Part shown: positions 1 through 7,056 of the stretch, piece by piece
How the letters are laid out: each line of letters opens with the position of its first letter
Numbering within the stretch: the stretch's first letter is position 1
Origin: Alphaproteobacteria bacterium
GTDB lineage: Bacteria; Pseudomonadota; Alphaproteobacteria; Micropepsales; Micropepsaceae
Length of the DNA: 9,881 nt
Reading direction: 5' to 3'
NCBI GenBank assembly: GCA_019508105.1
Contig: JAEKMB010000307.1
Location: forward strand, 1 to 9,881
Program-made: the position numbers and the translations under genes
The notes under the pieces: model-generated
What the model was told of the DNA's origin: nothing
The model's input: only the letters and a program-made list of their open reading frames with translations
Databases searched by the model: none

Positions 1-1
1 C

Positions 2-193
2 ATCATCCTGGACCGGACGGTCAATGCAATTCCGGTCGGGGGTGAAAATTTCTGGAAATGGCTGGGCAAGGATGTGATGCAGCCCATCCTGCCAGGGCCG
101 CCCGGCTCGCTGGTCTGCGCCATCGGCTTCATGCTGGCCTGCTGGCTAATGGCCTGGGCGCTGGACCGCAGGAACATCGTCATCAAGGTTTGA
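2..193 (+). CDS. C-terminal end of a NagX-like membrane protein (partial)
   Basis: An open frame enters from the left edge and gives 63 residues before the TGA at 191-193. It contains a short amphipathic part (KWLGKDVMQPIL, roughly residues 20-31), then a hydrophobic helix (AIGFMLACWLMAWAL, about 41-55), and ends in a basic tail (DRRNIVIKV). A final transmembrane helix followed by a short 'R-x-I-x-I-K-V' tail is what I expect at the end of NagX / DUF5009 / heparan-alpha-glucosaminide N-acetyltransferase-like proteins, which sit in bacterial GlcNAc and chitin utilisation clusters. The neighbouring GH20 hexosaminidase and ROK sugar kinase support this reading. Only the tail is visible, so another polytopic membrane protein cannot be excluded. 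The stop codon lies inside the 3' end of the convergent GH20 gene, with no spacer between them. Confidence 0.6.
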   Translation: MILDRTVNAIPVGGENFWKWLGKDVMQPILPGPPGSLVCAIGFMLACWLMAWALDRRNIVIKV

Positions 194-2492
194 GCGGCGG
201 TCCAAGCTGCACCCAGTTAATGGCCCAGATAGGATCCGGCCTGGCGCGGGTGAAGATCAAGCATACATCATGCACGCCGGCATGCGGCGCCAGCGCCGCC
301 TGAAGGGTGGTGATGGCGTCATTCTTTACCGCCGAGGCCAATGGCAGCACCGCGATACGCGCGCCCTCGCAAGTATCCAGATGCACTTCCAGCTCACCAT
401 CCGGCGTGGACGGCGCCGGCATGGCACCCGGCTTGCGCGAAGCGGTGATCTGGCCGACCGCCGCGCTGATGGCGGTGACGCCGCTCAGGTCCGCCTTCTC
501 CCATATCCAGCAGGGACGGACGGCGTTGATCCAGAATACGGCGCGCGGTCCGCTGCGCGGAGCATCGTCCAGCACGGCGGCGCCGCGGCCGTCGCAAAGC
601 TTCAAGTCCTGACTGTCACGGTGGTACAGACCGGCCAGATCAACTTTGGCGATGGTCGGATAGGACAGCAAATGGCCGCCATGGAAAGCACCTGCCGTCA
701 CCACACTGGGAAGCGGCACGGCCAGCGGCGCGCGATATAACGGCGAGGATGTGGTCGGCAGCGAGCCGTCCAACGTGTAGTGGATATCCCCAAAGTTGGT
801 CTGATTGGACAAAGTGACGGCGGCCCGGTCGCCTTCGTAGCGGCTTTCCACTTTCACTTTCACCGCCGCTTCGGAATGGGGAATATCCAGCATGCGGTAG
901 CGGCCATATTGCGCCGGCAGCCGCGCCAGGAAACCATCCCAGTCCTTGGGCGCCGGCGACCAGGCCACCTCCGCCAGTGCCGCGGCGCGGGGGAAGACCG
1001 CGTTCGCCACCAGATCGTCCTGGGCCAGATACTCGGTCCAGGTATTGGCCTGGATGCCCACAATATGACGCTGCTGCTCCGGCGTCAGCGCATCCAAGGC
1101 CGGATTGAAGTCATAGACCTCGCGCAGGATGTTGATCCGGCCGGCGCCCGGCGCCTCGCCCGCCCCGCTACTCTGGCGCCAGTCGAAATAGAGCGGCTTT
1201 TCCGGCGACAGTACCGCGTCATGGCCGCTCTTGGCCGCCGTGATACCGCCGTCAAGGCCGCGCCAGGAGGTGATCGAGGCGGAAGCGGGTATGCCGCCCT
1301 CCAATATCTCATCCCAGCCGATCAACCGACGGCCATGGCCTGAGAGGAATTTCTCGATGCGGGCGGTAAAATAGCCCTGCAATGCCTTTTCATCCGCGAT
1401 CTTGAGGGCGCGCATCTGCGCCTGGATCTTGGGCGAAGATTTCCAGTAATCCTTGATGGCTTCGTCGCCGCCGATATGGATGTAGCTGCTTGGAAACAGC
1501 GCCATCACTTCGGTGAGGACGTCTTCCAGAAAGCCGAAGGTCTTGTCGTCGATATTGTAGAGCTGGGGAAATATGCCCCAGCCGGTTTCCACGCCCCTGG
1601 GCGCCTCGCCCGACCCCAGCTCCGGATAGGCGGCGATGGCCGCAGTGGCATGACCGGGCATCTCGATTTCGGGGATGATGGTGATGTTGCGATCTCGCGC
1701 ATAAGCCACGATGTCGCGGATCTGGTCCTGGGTATAGAAGCCGCCATAGGGCCGTGGGCGGCCCGTGGTGGGATCAATCTCCTTCAGGCCGGCCTGGTCC
1801 GGGGTGCGCCACGCGCCTATGCTGGTCAGTCTGGGGTATTTCTTGATCTCGATGCGCCAGCCCTGATCGTCGGTCAGATGCCAGTGCAGGACATTGAGCT
1901 TGTGCAGCGCCATGGTGTCGATGAAGGACTTGATGAAGGCGGCCGACTGAAAATGGCGCGCGGAGTCCAGCATCAGCCCGCGCATGCCAAAGCGCGGCGA
2001 GTCGGTGATATGCACGGATGCCAGTTCGATGCTGGTGGCGGCGCTTTGTTCCTGAGTGAGCAATTGCCACAAGCTGACCGCGCCATAAAGCAAACCGGCG
2101 CGGGTGGATGCCGTAATGGTGGCGCCGCCCGGTGCAACATCAAGCCGATAGGCTTCCGGACCCAGGCCCGGCGCCAGGCGCAGGGAGATGGCGCCGCTTT
2201 GTTCGCCCGTACCGGCGTTCAACTGCAGGCCGCGCGAACGCTTCACCAGATCGGTGAAGTATCGCGCCACCCAGGCGCAATCGGCCTCCTTGCCAGCGCA
2301 AAGAACTTGCGTTGCGGCGGTGACGGTGAAATGGCCCTGGCCGACCGTCACGCTGGCGGGTGCGGGGATGATCGAGACAGTTGCGCGCGGCAGCGGGGCC
2401 GGGGGAATGCTGGTCTGGCATCCCGCCAGCAACGCCGCCAGCAGCAACGCGCTCAACGAAAAACTTCTTTTCACGCCCACGCCCCACTGCAT
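183..2492 (-). CDS. Beta-N-acetylhexosaminidase, GH20 lipoprotein
   Basis: This 769-residue exo-hydrolase should remove terminal GlcNAc (or GalNAc) from chito-oligosaccharides in the envelope. It starts with a basic, hydrophobic signal sequence and a lipobox (LLAGC, Cys25), so it is probably membrane-anchored. Residues about 40-150 look like the GH20b N-terminal domain. Residues about 165-515 form the catalytic barrel, with HWHLTDDQGWR near 203, the signature HIGGDEA (catalytic Asp343-Glu344), WDE near 393 and the aromatic pocket strand NTWTEYL near 483. A chitobiase C-terminal Ig-like domain follows (about 547-620, with IHYTLDGSLPT). A last ~140-residue part ends in VHDVCLIFT...AINWVQL, which resembles a CBM6-type beta-sandwich. 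The frame is open to a TTG at 2504. I chose the ATG at 2490-2492; a GTG at 2472-2474 just before the basic residues of the signal peptide is equally plausible. The product would supply GlcNAc to the neighbouring NagX-like and kinase genes. Confidence 0.95.
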   Translation of the reverse strand: MQWGVGVKRSFSLSALLLAALLAGCQTSIPPAPLPRATVSIIPAPASVTVGQGHFTVTAATQVLCAGKEADCAWVARYFTDLVKRSRGLQLNAGTGEQSGAISLRLAPGLGPEAYRLDVAPGGATITASTRAGLLYGAVSLWQLLTQEQSAATSIELASVHITDSPRFGMRGLMLDSARHFQSAAFIKSFIDTMALHKLNVLHWHLTDDQGWRIEIKKYPRLTSIGAWRTPDQAGLKEIDPTTGRPRPYGGFYTQDQIRDIVAYARDRNITIIPEIEMPGHATAAIAAYPELGSGEAPRGVETGWGIFPQLYNIDDKTFGFLEDVLTEVMALFPSSYIHIGGDEAIKDYWKSSPKIQAQMRALKIADEKALQGYFTARIEKFLSGHGRRLIGWDEILEGGIPASASITSWRGLDGGITAAKSGHDAVLSPEKPLYFDWRQSSGAGEAPGAGRINILREVYDFNPALDALTPEQQRHIVGIQANTWTEYLAQDDLVANAVFPRAAALAEVAWSPAPKDWDGFLARLPAQYGRYRMLDIPHSEAAVKVKVESRYEGDRAAVTLSNQTNFGDIHYTLDGSLPTTSSPLYRAPLAVPLPSVVTAGAFHGGHLLSYPTIAKVDLAGLYHRDSQDLKLCDGRGAAVLDDAPRSGPRAVFWINAVRPCWIWEKADLSGVTAISAAVGQITASRKPGAMPAPSTPDGELEVHLDTCEGARIAVLPLASAVKNDAITTLQAALAPHAGVHDVCLIFTRARPDPIWAINWVQLGPPLKP

Positions 2493-2515
2493 TTCCCAGG
2501 ACAATAGCTTATGTC
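2493..2515. promoter_or_regulatory. Divergent start region between GH20 and DUF3572 genes
   Basis: Only about 23 bp separate the chosen starts of the minus-strand GH20 gene and the plus-strand DUF3572 gene. Any promoters for the two units must therefore overlap coding sequence on the other side, or the units must share a compact control site. I see an AT-richer patch (ACAATAGCTTATGTC) but no convincing paired -35/-10 boxes and no clear operator palindrome. An AGGA at 2498-2501 is too far from the ATG at 2516 to be a normal ribosome binding site for it. The assignment rests on gene layout only. Confidence 0.3.
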
Positions 2516-2812
2516 ATGGAGATTGCGACCCCAGCCGAGATGGCCCTGATGACCCCGGAACGCGCCGAAGTCCTTGCCCTGGACGGCCTAGGCTGGCTGG
2601 CCGCTCAGGATGACGGCATCCAGCGATTCCTGACCCAGTCCGGCATTGACGCCGCCAGCTTGCGGGATGCCGCCGACAGCCGCGAGATGGGCGTGGCGGT
2701 GCTTGATTTCCTGTTGGGACATGAGGACCTGCTGCTGCCCTTTTGCGAAAACCTTTCCATCAAGCCCAAAGACATCCATTTGGCGCGGCATGTGCTGAGC
2801 GGAGAGACCTGA
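2516..2812 (+). CDS. DUF3572 family protein
   Basis: This 98-residue acidic protein has no signal peptide or membrane segment. Its core matches my recollection of the alphaproteobacterial DUF3572 family: a helical segment ALDGLGWLAAQ, then RFLTQSGID, then ASLRDAADSREMGVAVLDFLLGHEDLLLPFC, and a closing helix that follows a Lys-Pro-Lys-Asp turn. The biochemical role of the family is not known to me. I chose the ATG at 2516 because it is the first in-frame ATG after the divergent neighbour; ATG at 2540 would also leave the domain intact, and neither has a strong Shine-Dalgarno sequence. Its TGA (2810-2812) shares one base with the ATG of the ROK kinase gene, so the two are probably translated together. 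Confidence 0.8.
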   Translation: MEIATPAEMALMTPERAEVLALDGLGWLAAQDDGIQRFLTQSGIDAASLRDAADSREMGVAVLDFLLGHEDLLLPFCENLSIKPKDIHLARHVLSGET

Positions 2813-3638
2813 TGCGGTTGGGTATTGATCTGGGCGGCACCAAGACCGAGATCATGGCGCTGGCGCCGGATGGTACTGTCGCCTTGCGCCGCCGCATCGC
2901 CACCCCGCGCGACTACGCCTCTCTGCTGCGGGGGGTGACTGAGTTGGTGGCGGGGGCGGACAGCGAACTCGGTGCCCGCGGCAGCGTGGGCATGGCGATC
3001 CCCGGCAGCGAAAGTTTCGGCACCAAGCTGATCAAGAACGCCAACACCACCTGGCTGATCGGCAAGCCGCTGGGCCGCGATCTGGAACAGGCGCTGGGAC
3101 GCCCGGTGCGGCTGGCCAATGACGCCAACTGCTTTGCCTTGTCGGAGGCCAGCGACGGCGCGGCGGCGGGCGCGGGCAGTGTGTTCGGCGTGATCGCCGG
3201 CACCGGCGTGGGCGGAGGCGCGGTGATCGACGGCAAGGTGCTGGGTGGGGCGCATGGCATCGGCGGGGAATGGGGCCATATTCCCCTGCCCGCGCCCTCG
3301 ATCGAAGAGGTGAAAGAGGCGCCGCTATGTTACTGCGGCAAGCGCGGCTGTCTGGAAGTGTGGTGCAGCGGACCTGGCCTTGCCGCCGACTTTCAGCGCG
3401 TCACCGGGCGCACGGCCGGCGCCGAAGAGATCGCCGCCTCGGATGGCTGGTCAATATTCTGGATCCGGACGTGATCGTGATGGGCGGCGGGCTCTCCAAT
3501 ATCGAACGGCTCTATCGGGACTTGCCGCCGCTGGTGGAGAAATACGGTTTCAATCTGGGCGGCGCGCCCCGCATCGTAAAGAACCTACATGGCGATTCCA
3601 GCGGTGTCCGCGGCGCGGCATGGTTATGGCCGGCATAG
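2812..3638 (+). pseudogene. ROK-family N-acetylglucosamine-type kinase, disrupted by a frameshifting deletion
   Basis: The first frame (2812-3474, 220 codons) carries a good ROK kinase: ATP-binding DLGGTK (6-11), catalytic Asp104 in LANDAN, GTGVGGG (130-136), EWGH (153-156) and the zinc motif CYCGKRGC with Cys173, Cys175 and Cys180. It resembles E. coli NagK, which phosphorylates GlcNAc. After GAEEIAAS (about 203-210) it runs out of frame and stops at TGA 3472-3474. The normal C-terminal part is present in another plus frame, from about 3441 to the TAG at 3636-3638: LVNILDPDVIVMGGGLSN, then HGDSSGVRGAAWLW. Compared with NagK, about 22-25 residues of the intervening helix are missing and the length is off by one modulo three, so this is a deletion of roughly 67-73 bp rather than a single-base slip. 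Everything else looks well preserved, so the lesion is recent or is an assembly artefact. It overlaps dinB by 13 bp. Confidence 0.85.
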
Positions 3639-4903
3639 GAAGCTGGCCCGGCTTCTGCCGCGACTGCCTCAGTGATGCGGCGGAAGCGCCTTGCCCCACT
3701 TGCGGCTCCACCCGCGTCCTCGCCCATCCCGAGATCGAGACCCTGGCCATCGCGCATCTGGACTGTGACGCCTTTTATGCCGCCATCGAAAAACGTGACG
3801 ATCCTTCGCTGAAAGACAAGCCCTTGATCGTGGGCGGGGAGATGCGCGGCGTGGTCTCCACCGCCTGCTACATCGCCCGCAAATATGGTGTGCGCTCCGC
3901 CATGCCGATGTTCCAGGCGCGAAAATTGTGCCCGCAGGCTGTGGTGCTGAAGCCGCGCCATAGCCATTACAGTGCCGTGGCGCGCCAGATCCGGGCCCTG
4001 ATGGAAACCCTTACCCCGCTCGTCGAACCGCTATCGCTGGATGAAGCCTATCTCGACCTGTCCGGTACCGAGCGTATCCATCACCGCAGCCCGGCCCGCA
4101 CCCTGGCCAAGCTGGCGGCCGACATCGAGCGCGAGATCAATATCACCGTCTCCATCGGCCTTTCAGGCAACAAGTTCCTGGCCAAGCTGGCATCGGAGCT
4201 CGACAAGCCGCGCGGCTTTGCCGTGATCGGCATGGCCGAGGCCAAAAGCTTCCTGCGCGACAAGAGCATCGCGATGATGCGCGGCGCCGGCAAGGTGATG
4301 CAGGCGCGGCTGGAGCGCGACGGCATCACCACCATCGGCCAGTTGCAGGATGCCGATCCCAAGACGCTGGCCGGCCGTTATGGCGCCACCGGACTGTGGC
4401 TTTACCAGATGGCCAATGCCCAGGACTCCCGCCGGGTCGATCCCGGCGGCGAGATGAAGACCATCTCGTCGGAAACCACCTTCAACCACGACCTCTCCAG
4501 GTTGGCTGACCTGGAAAGCGTGCTGTGGCGCCAGGCCGAGCGGGTTTCCGCCCGCGCCAAGAGTTACGGGCTGGCAGGGCGAACCGTGGTACTGAAACTC
4601 AAGACCTCAGACTTCCGGTTGCGCACCCGCTCCACCTCGCTGGAGACGCCCACCCAGTTGGCGGACCGCATTTTCCGCACCGCCCAGGCTGCCCTGAAGC
4701 GCGAAGCCGACGGCACCCGCTTTCGCCTGTTGGGCGTGGGCCTCTCCAACCTGGCGCCGGCCGAAGGTGCCGATCCCTCCAGCCTGATCGATACCCAGTT
4801 CGACAAACGGGCCGCGGCGGAACGGGCGATGGACAAGATCCGGGCGAAATTCGGCGGCACGTCGGTTGAAAAGGGCCGCGCTTTCAAAAAGCCCCGCGCC
4901 TGA
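3626..4903 (+). CDS. dinB: DNA polymerase IV (Y-family translesion polymerase) with N-terminal zinc ribbon
   Basis: This 425-residue protein should copy past damaged template bases without proofreading. An N-terminal extension has CRDC (Cys11, Cys14) and CPTCGS (Cys23, Cys26), a probable zinc ribbon seen in alphaproteobacterial DinB proteins. The palm/fingers follow with HLDCDAFYAAIE (catalytic Asp46, steric-gate position Tyr51), a CYIARKYGVRSAMPM finger segment and PLSLDEAYLD (catalytic Asp139-Glu140). The thumb carries SIGLSGNKFLAKLASELDKP and the little-finger domain covers about 275-390. I see no clear QLxLF-type beta-clamp motif near the C-terminus; the equivalent stretch reads SLIDTQFDKR. 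Start choice: ATG 3626 gives the family-typical beginning before SWPGFCRDC; ATG 3620 is possible. It overlaps the end of the disrupted ROK gene, so it probably shared a transcript with it. Confidence 0.95.
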   Translation: MAGIGSWPGFCRDCLSDAAEAPCPTCGSTRVLAHPEIETLAIAHLDCDAFYAAIEKRDDPSLKDKPLIVGGEMRGVVSTACYIARKYGVRSAMPMFQARKLCPQAVVLKPRHSHYSAVARQIRALMETLTPLVEPLSLDEAYLDLSGTERIHHRSPARTLAKLAADIEREINITVSIGLSGNKFLAKLASELDKPRGFAVIGMAEAKSFLRDKSIAMMRGAGKVMQARLERDGITTIGQLQDADPKTLAGRYGATGLWLYQMANAQDSRRVDPGGEMKTISSETTFNHDLSRLADLESVLWRQAERVSARAKSYGLAGRTVVLKLKTSDFRLRTRSTSLETPTQLADRIFRTAQAALKREADGTRFRLLGVGLSNLAPAEGADPSSLIDTQFDKRAAAERAMDKIRAKFGGTSVEKGRAFKKPRA

Positions 4904-4928
4904 GTAGGCTCCGCCCCTTCCATTTTTC

Positions 4929-4934
4929 AAGGAT
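4929..4934 (+). promoter_or_regulatory. Ribosome binding site of the RidA-family gene
   Basis: AAGGAT lies about six bases ahead of the ATG at 4940, in the 36-bp gap after dinB. It supports that start and shows the gene has its own translation initiation rather than coupling to dinB. No promoter boxes are evident in this short gap. Confidence 0.6.
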
Positions 4935-4939
4935 CCTGC

Positions 4940-5404
4940 ATGTCCGTCATTGACGCCCGCCTGAAAACCCTCGGCATCACTTTGTCGGCGCCGCCCGCGC
5001 CGGTGGCCGCCTATGTGCCTTTCACCAAAAGCGGCAACCTGGTCTTCATTTCCGGACAGGTGCCGCTGTCGGACGGCGCCCTCAAATATGTCGGCAAGCT
5101 GGGCGTGGATTTCAGCATCGAGATGGGCCAGGCGGCGGCGCAGCTTTGCGCCATCAACATCCTGTCGGTACTGAAAGTCGCCTGCGAGGGCGATCTGGAC
5201 CGGGTGGTGCAGTGTCTGAAGGTCACGGTGTTCGTCAACGCCACACCGGATTACGACAAGCAGCCGGAAGTGGCCAATGGCGCCAGCGACCTGTTCGCGG
5301 CGGTGTTCGGCGATGCCGGCAAGCATGCCCGCGCCGCGGTGGGCATGGGGTCGCTGCCGCGCGGCGTGGCGGTGGAAGTGGACGCCATCTTCGAGATCAA
5401 GTGA
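4940..5404 (+). CDS. RidA/YjgF family protein (enamine/imine deaminase-like)
   Basis: This 154-residue protein is likely a cytosolic trimer that hydrolyses reactive enamine/imine intermediates, as RidA does for 2-aminoacrylate. It has the YjgF core: FTKSGNLVFISGQVPLSDG (about 28-46), the central helices with QAAAQLCAINILSVLK, VTVFVNATPDY and the C-terminal HARAAVGMGSLPRGVAVEVDAIFE. Arg131 in 'HAR' aligns with the carboxylate-binding arginine (Arg105) of E. coli RidA. The protein is longer than canonical RidA (about 128 residues), with an N-terminal part DARLKTLGI; this matches the longer 'UK114-like' subgroup, whose substrates are less certain. Its TGA overlaps the GTG start of the next gene (GTGA), so the two are probably coupled. 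Confidence 0.9.
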   Translation: MSVIDARLKTLGITLSAPPAPVAAYVPFTKSGNLVFISGQVPLSDGALKYVGKLGVDFSIEMGQAAAQLCAINILSVLKVACEGDLDRVVQCLKVTVFVNATPDYDKQPEVANGASDLFAAVFGDAGKHARAAVGMGSLPRGVAVEVDAIFEIK

Positions 5405-6531
5405 CGGCCGCAGCAAGATTGATCACCAGCGCCGCGGAAATTGGGGCGGCGCGCTGGAACGAGCTGGCCAATCCGCAAGGGTTGGCGGAACCGCATCCCT
5501 TCACCACTTTCGAATTCTTTGCGGCGCTGGAAGAATCCGGTTCGGCCTCAACCGATACCGGCTGGCAAGCGGCGCATCTGTTGTCGGGCGATGCGCTGAT
5601 GCCCATGTATCTGAAAAGCCATTCCTATGGCGAATATGTCTTCGATCAGGCCTGGGCCCAAGCGCTGGAGCGCGCCGGTGGCGATTATTATCCTAAGCTG
5701 CAGGCCTGCGTTCCCTTCACCCCGGTAACCGGACGGCGCGTCCTGGCCCAAAGCGACGACGCCCGCGACGCCTTGCTCAAGACCGCCGCGGCAGCGGTGA
5801 AGCAGATCGGAGCTTCGTCGCTGCACATCACCTTTCTGACGCGGGAGGAATGGCAGGCGGCCGGCGATGCCGGTTACCTGCAGCGCATGGGCCAGCAATT
5901 TCACTGGGAAAATCCCGGCTACAGCTCATTCGAGCAGTTCCTGGGTGAACTCTCCTCTGCCAAGCGCAAGACTCTGCGCAAGGAACGCGCCCGCGTGCGC
6001 GATGCCGGGGTCACCTTTGACTGGCTGACGGGCAGCGACATCAGCGAAACCCATTGGGACCAGTTCTTCGAGTTCTATATGGACACTGGCGGGCGCAAAT
6101 GGGGCACGCCCTATCTCACCCGCGACTTTTTCTCCCGGCTGGGGCAAACGCTGGCACATCAGACTTTTTTGATCATGGCGAAGAGGGACGGCAAATATAT
6201 CGCCGGCGCCCTCAATCTGTTCGGCGAAGGCGTATTGTTCGGGCGCAATTGGGGGGCGGTGCAGTATATCCCCTTCCTGCATTTTGAGACCTGCTATTAC
6301 CAGGCGATCGATTTTGCCATTGCGCGCGACTTGAAAAGGGTTGAGGCCGGAGCGCAGGGCGAACATAAATTGCTGCGCGGCTACCTGCCGGTCCAGACCT
6401 ACAGCGCCCATGTCATCGCCCATAAAGGACTGGCCCGGGCGGTCGATGATTTCCTGGAAGCCGAGCGGGCGGCGGTGGCCGAGCATATCGCCGAACTGGC
6501 CCGTCATGCGCCGTTCAAGAAAATCTCCTGA
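5401..6531 (+). CDS. FemAB-like N-acyltransferase, COG3146 / DUF482 family
   Basis: The frame encodes 376 residues, starting with a GTG that overlaps the RidA stop; no ATG occurs before the conserved region. Family hallmarks are in order: HPFTTFEFFAALEESGS (about 32-48), TGW, YLKSHSYGEYVFDQAWA, YYPKLQACVPFTPVTGRRVL, then a GNAT-like half with AKRKTLRKER, FFEFYMDTGGRKWGTPYL, GALNLF, a GRNWGA strand, HFETCYYQAIDFAI and GAQGEHKLLRGYLP. The family is annotated as a predicted N-acyltransferase related to FemAB peptidoglycan enzymes (Pfam 'peptidogalycan biosynthesis/recognition'); its real substrate is, to my knowledge, not settled. No signal peptide or membrane helix is visible. The RidA-COG3146-HIT gene order may be conserved in alphaproteobacteria, but I cannot check that here. 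Confidence 0.88.
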   Translation: MTAAARLITSAAEIGAARWNELANPQGLAEPHPFTTFEFFAALEESGSASTDTGWQAAHLLSGDALMPMYLKSHSYGEYVFDQAWAQALERAGGDYYPKLQACVPFTPVTGRRVLAQSDDARDALLKTAAAAVKQIGASSLHITFLTREEWQAAGDAGYLQRMGQQFHWENPGYSSFEQFLGELSSAKRKTLRKERARVRDAGVTFDWLTGSDISETHWDQFFEFYMDTGGRKWGTPYLTRDFFSRLGQTLAHQTFLIMAKRDGKYIAGALNLFGEGVLFGRNWGAVQYIPFLHFETCYYQAIDFAIARDLKRVEAGAQGEHKLLRGYLPVQTYSAHVIAHKGLARAVDDFLEAERAAVAEHIAELARHAPFKKIS

Positions 6532-6638
6532 TGTCGGCCGGGCTTGACCCGGCCATCCATCCCGACAAAGTAATGTTTGCAACCATGGATGGCGCACGTA
6601 CGCTGTCGCTACGCGCCGGAGGCCGGCCATGACGAGGT
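6532..6638. repeat. Extragenic palindromic repeat element between the FemAB-like and HIT genes
   Basis: The gap begins with a perfect hairpin, GGCCGGG (6536-6542) and CCCGGCC (6548-6554) around a 5-base loop. GCCATCCAT (6552-6560) then pairs perfectly with ATGGATGGC (6585-6593). The right end has GGCCGGCC (6621-6628) followed by ATGACGAGG. The outer ends are imperfect inverted copies of each other: TGTCGGCCGG at the left against the reverse of CCGGCCATGACG at the right. I recall elements with the same 'GGCCGGGCTTG-CCCGGCCATCCA' end as abundant intergenic repeats in alphaproteobacterial genomes. The element carries no open frame of its own and its right end lies next to the ribosome binding site of the HIT gene. 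It could act as a processing or termination structure in the transcript. Confidence 0.7.
6634..6637 (+). promoter_or_regulatory. Ribosome binding site of the HIT gene
   Basis: GAGG followed by a run of T leads to the ATG at 6643 with about five bases of spacing. It decides the start over the upstream in-frame ATG at 6577, which would place the palindromic repeat inside the protein. Confidence 0.6.
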
Positions 6639-6642
6639 TTTT

Positions 6643-7056
6643 ATGTACGACAGCAACAACATCTTCGCCAAAATCCTGCGCGGCGAAATCCCTTGCGTGA
6701 AAGTTTATGAGGACAGCAAGACCCTGGCCTTCATGGACGTGATGCCGGAAAGCGACGGCCATGTGCTGGTGGTCCCGAAAGAGCCGGCGGAGAATGTGCT
6801 GGACCTTTCGGCGGATGGCATGGCGGCGATGATGGCCACCACGCAAAAACTGGCCAAGGCGGTGGACAAGGCACTGTCGCCGGACGGCATCCTGCTCAAG
6901 CAATATAACGGCGCCGCCGCCGGCCAAAGCGTGTTCCACATCCATTTCCACATCGTGCCGCGCTGGGAAGGCGTGCCGATGGCGCCGCATGGCAAAGTCA
7001 TGGTACAGGCGGCGGTCCTTGAACCCATCGCCGCAAAGATACGGAGCGCCCTGTGA
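6643..7056 (+). CDS. HIT family protein (histidine-triad nucleotide hydrolase)
   Basis: This 137-residue protein is probably a cytosolic dimer that hydrolyses AMP-linked phosphoramidates or dinucleoside polyphosphates. It starts with the usual NIFAKILRGEIPCVKVYED, has the FMDVMPESDGHVLVVPK strand pair (about 30-46), and the triad VFHIHFHIVPRW with His99, His101 and His103. His101 is the expected nucleophile. Length and order match the Hint/HinT branch. An upstream in-frame ATG would add 22 residues that read through the intergenic palindrome, so I reject it in favour of the ATG behind the GAGG site. The stop overlaps the GTG start of the next gene (GTGA), which suggests translational coupling. 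Confidence 0.93.
   Translation: MYDSNNIFAKILRGEIPCVKVYEDSKTLAFMDVMPESDGHVLVVPKEPAENVLDLSADGMAAMMATTQKLAKAVDKALSPDGILLKQYNGAAAGQSVFHIHFHIVPRWEGVPMAPHGKVMVQAAVLEPIAAKIRSAL

Noticed and set aside
1476..2507. A 343-codon open frame on the plus strand opposite the GH20 gene
   Set aside because: It lies wholly antisense to a gene with clear GH20 motifs, has no recognisable domain and has the Arg/Gly/Ala-rich composition of a GC-rich shadow frame.
2493..2560. Sigma70-type promoter for the divergent GH20 and DUF3572 units
   Set aside because: AT-richer hexamers are present but no -35/-10 pair with proper spacing is convincing on either strand.
3430..3480. Programmed ribosomal frameshift in the ROK kinase
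   Set aside because: A simple shift would not restore the ~22-25 missing residues, and no slippery heptamer or following stem is evident at the junction.
5926..6990. A 354-codon open frame on the minus strand across the FemAB-like and HIT genes
   Set aside because: It is antisense to two well-supported genes and crosses the palindromic element; composition is His/Arg/Gly rich with no domain.
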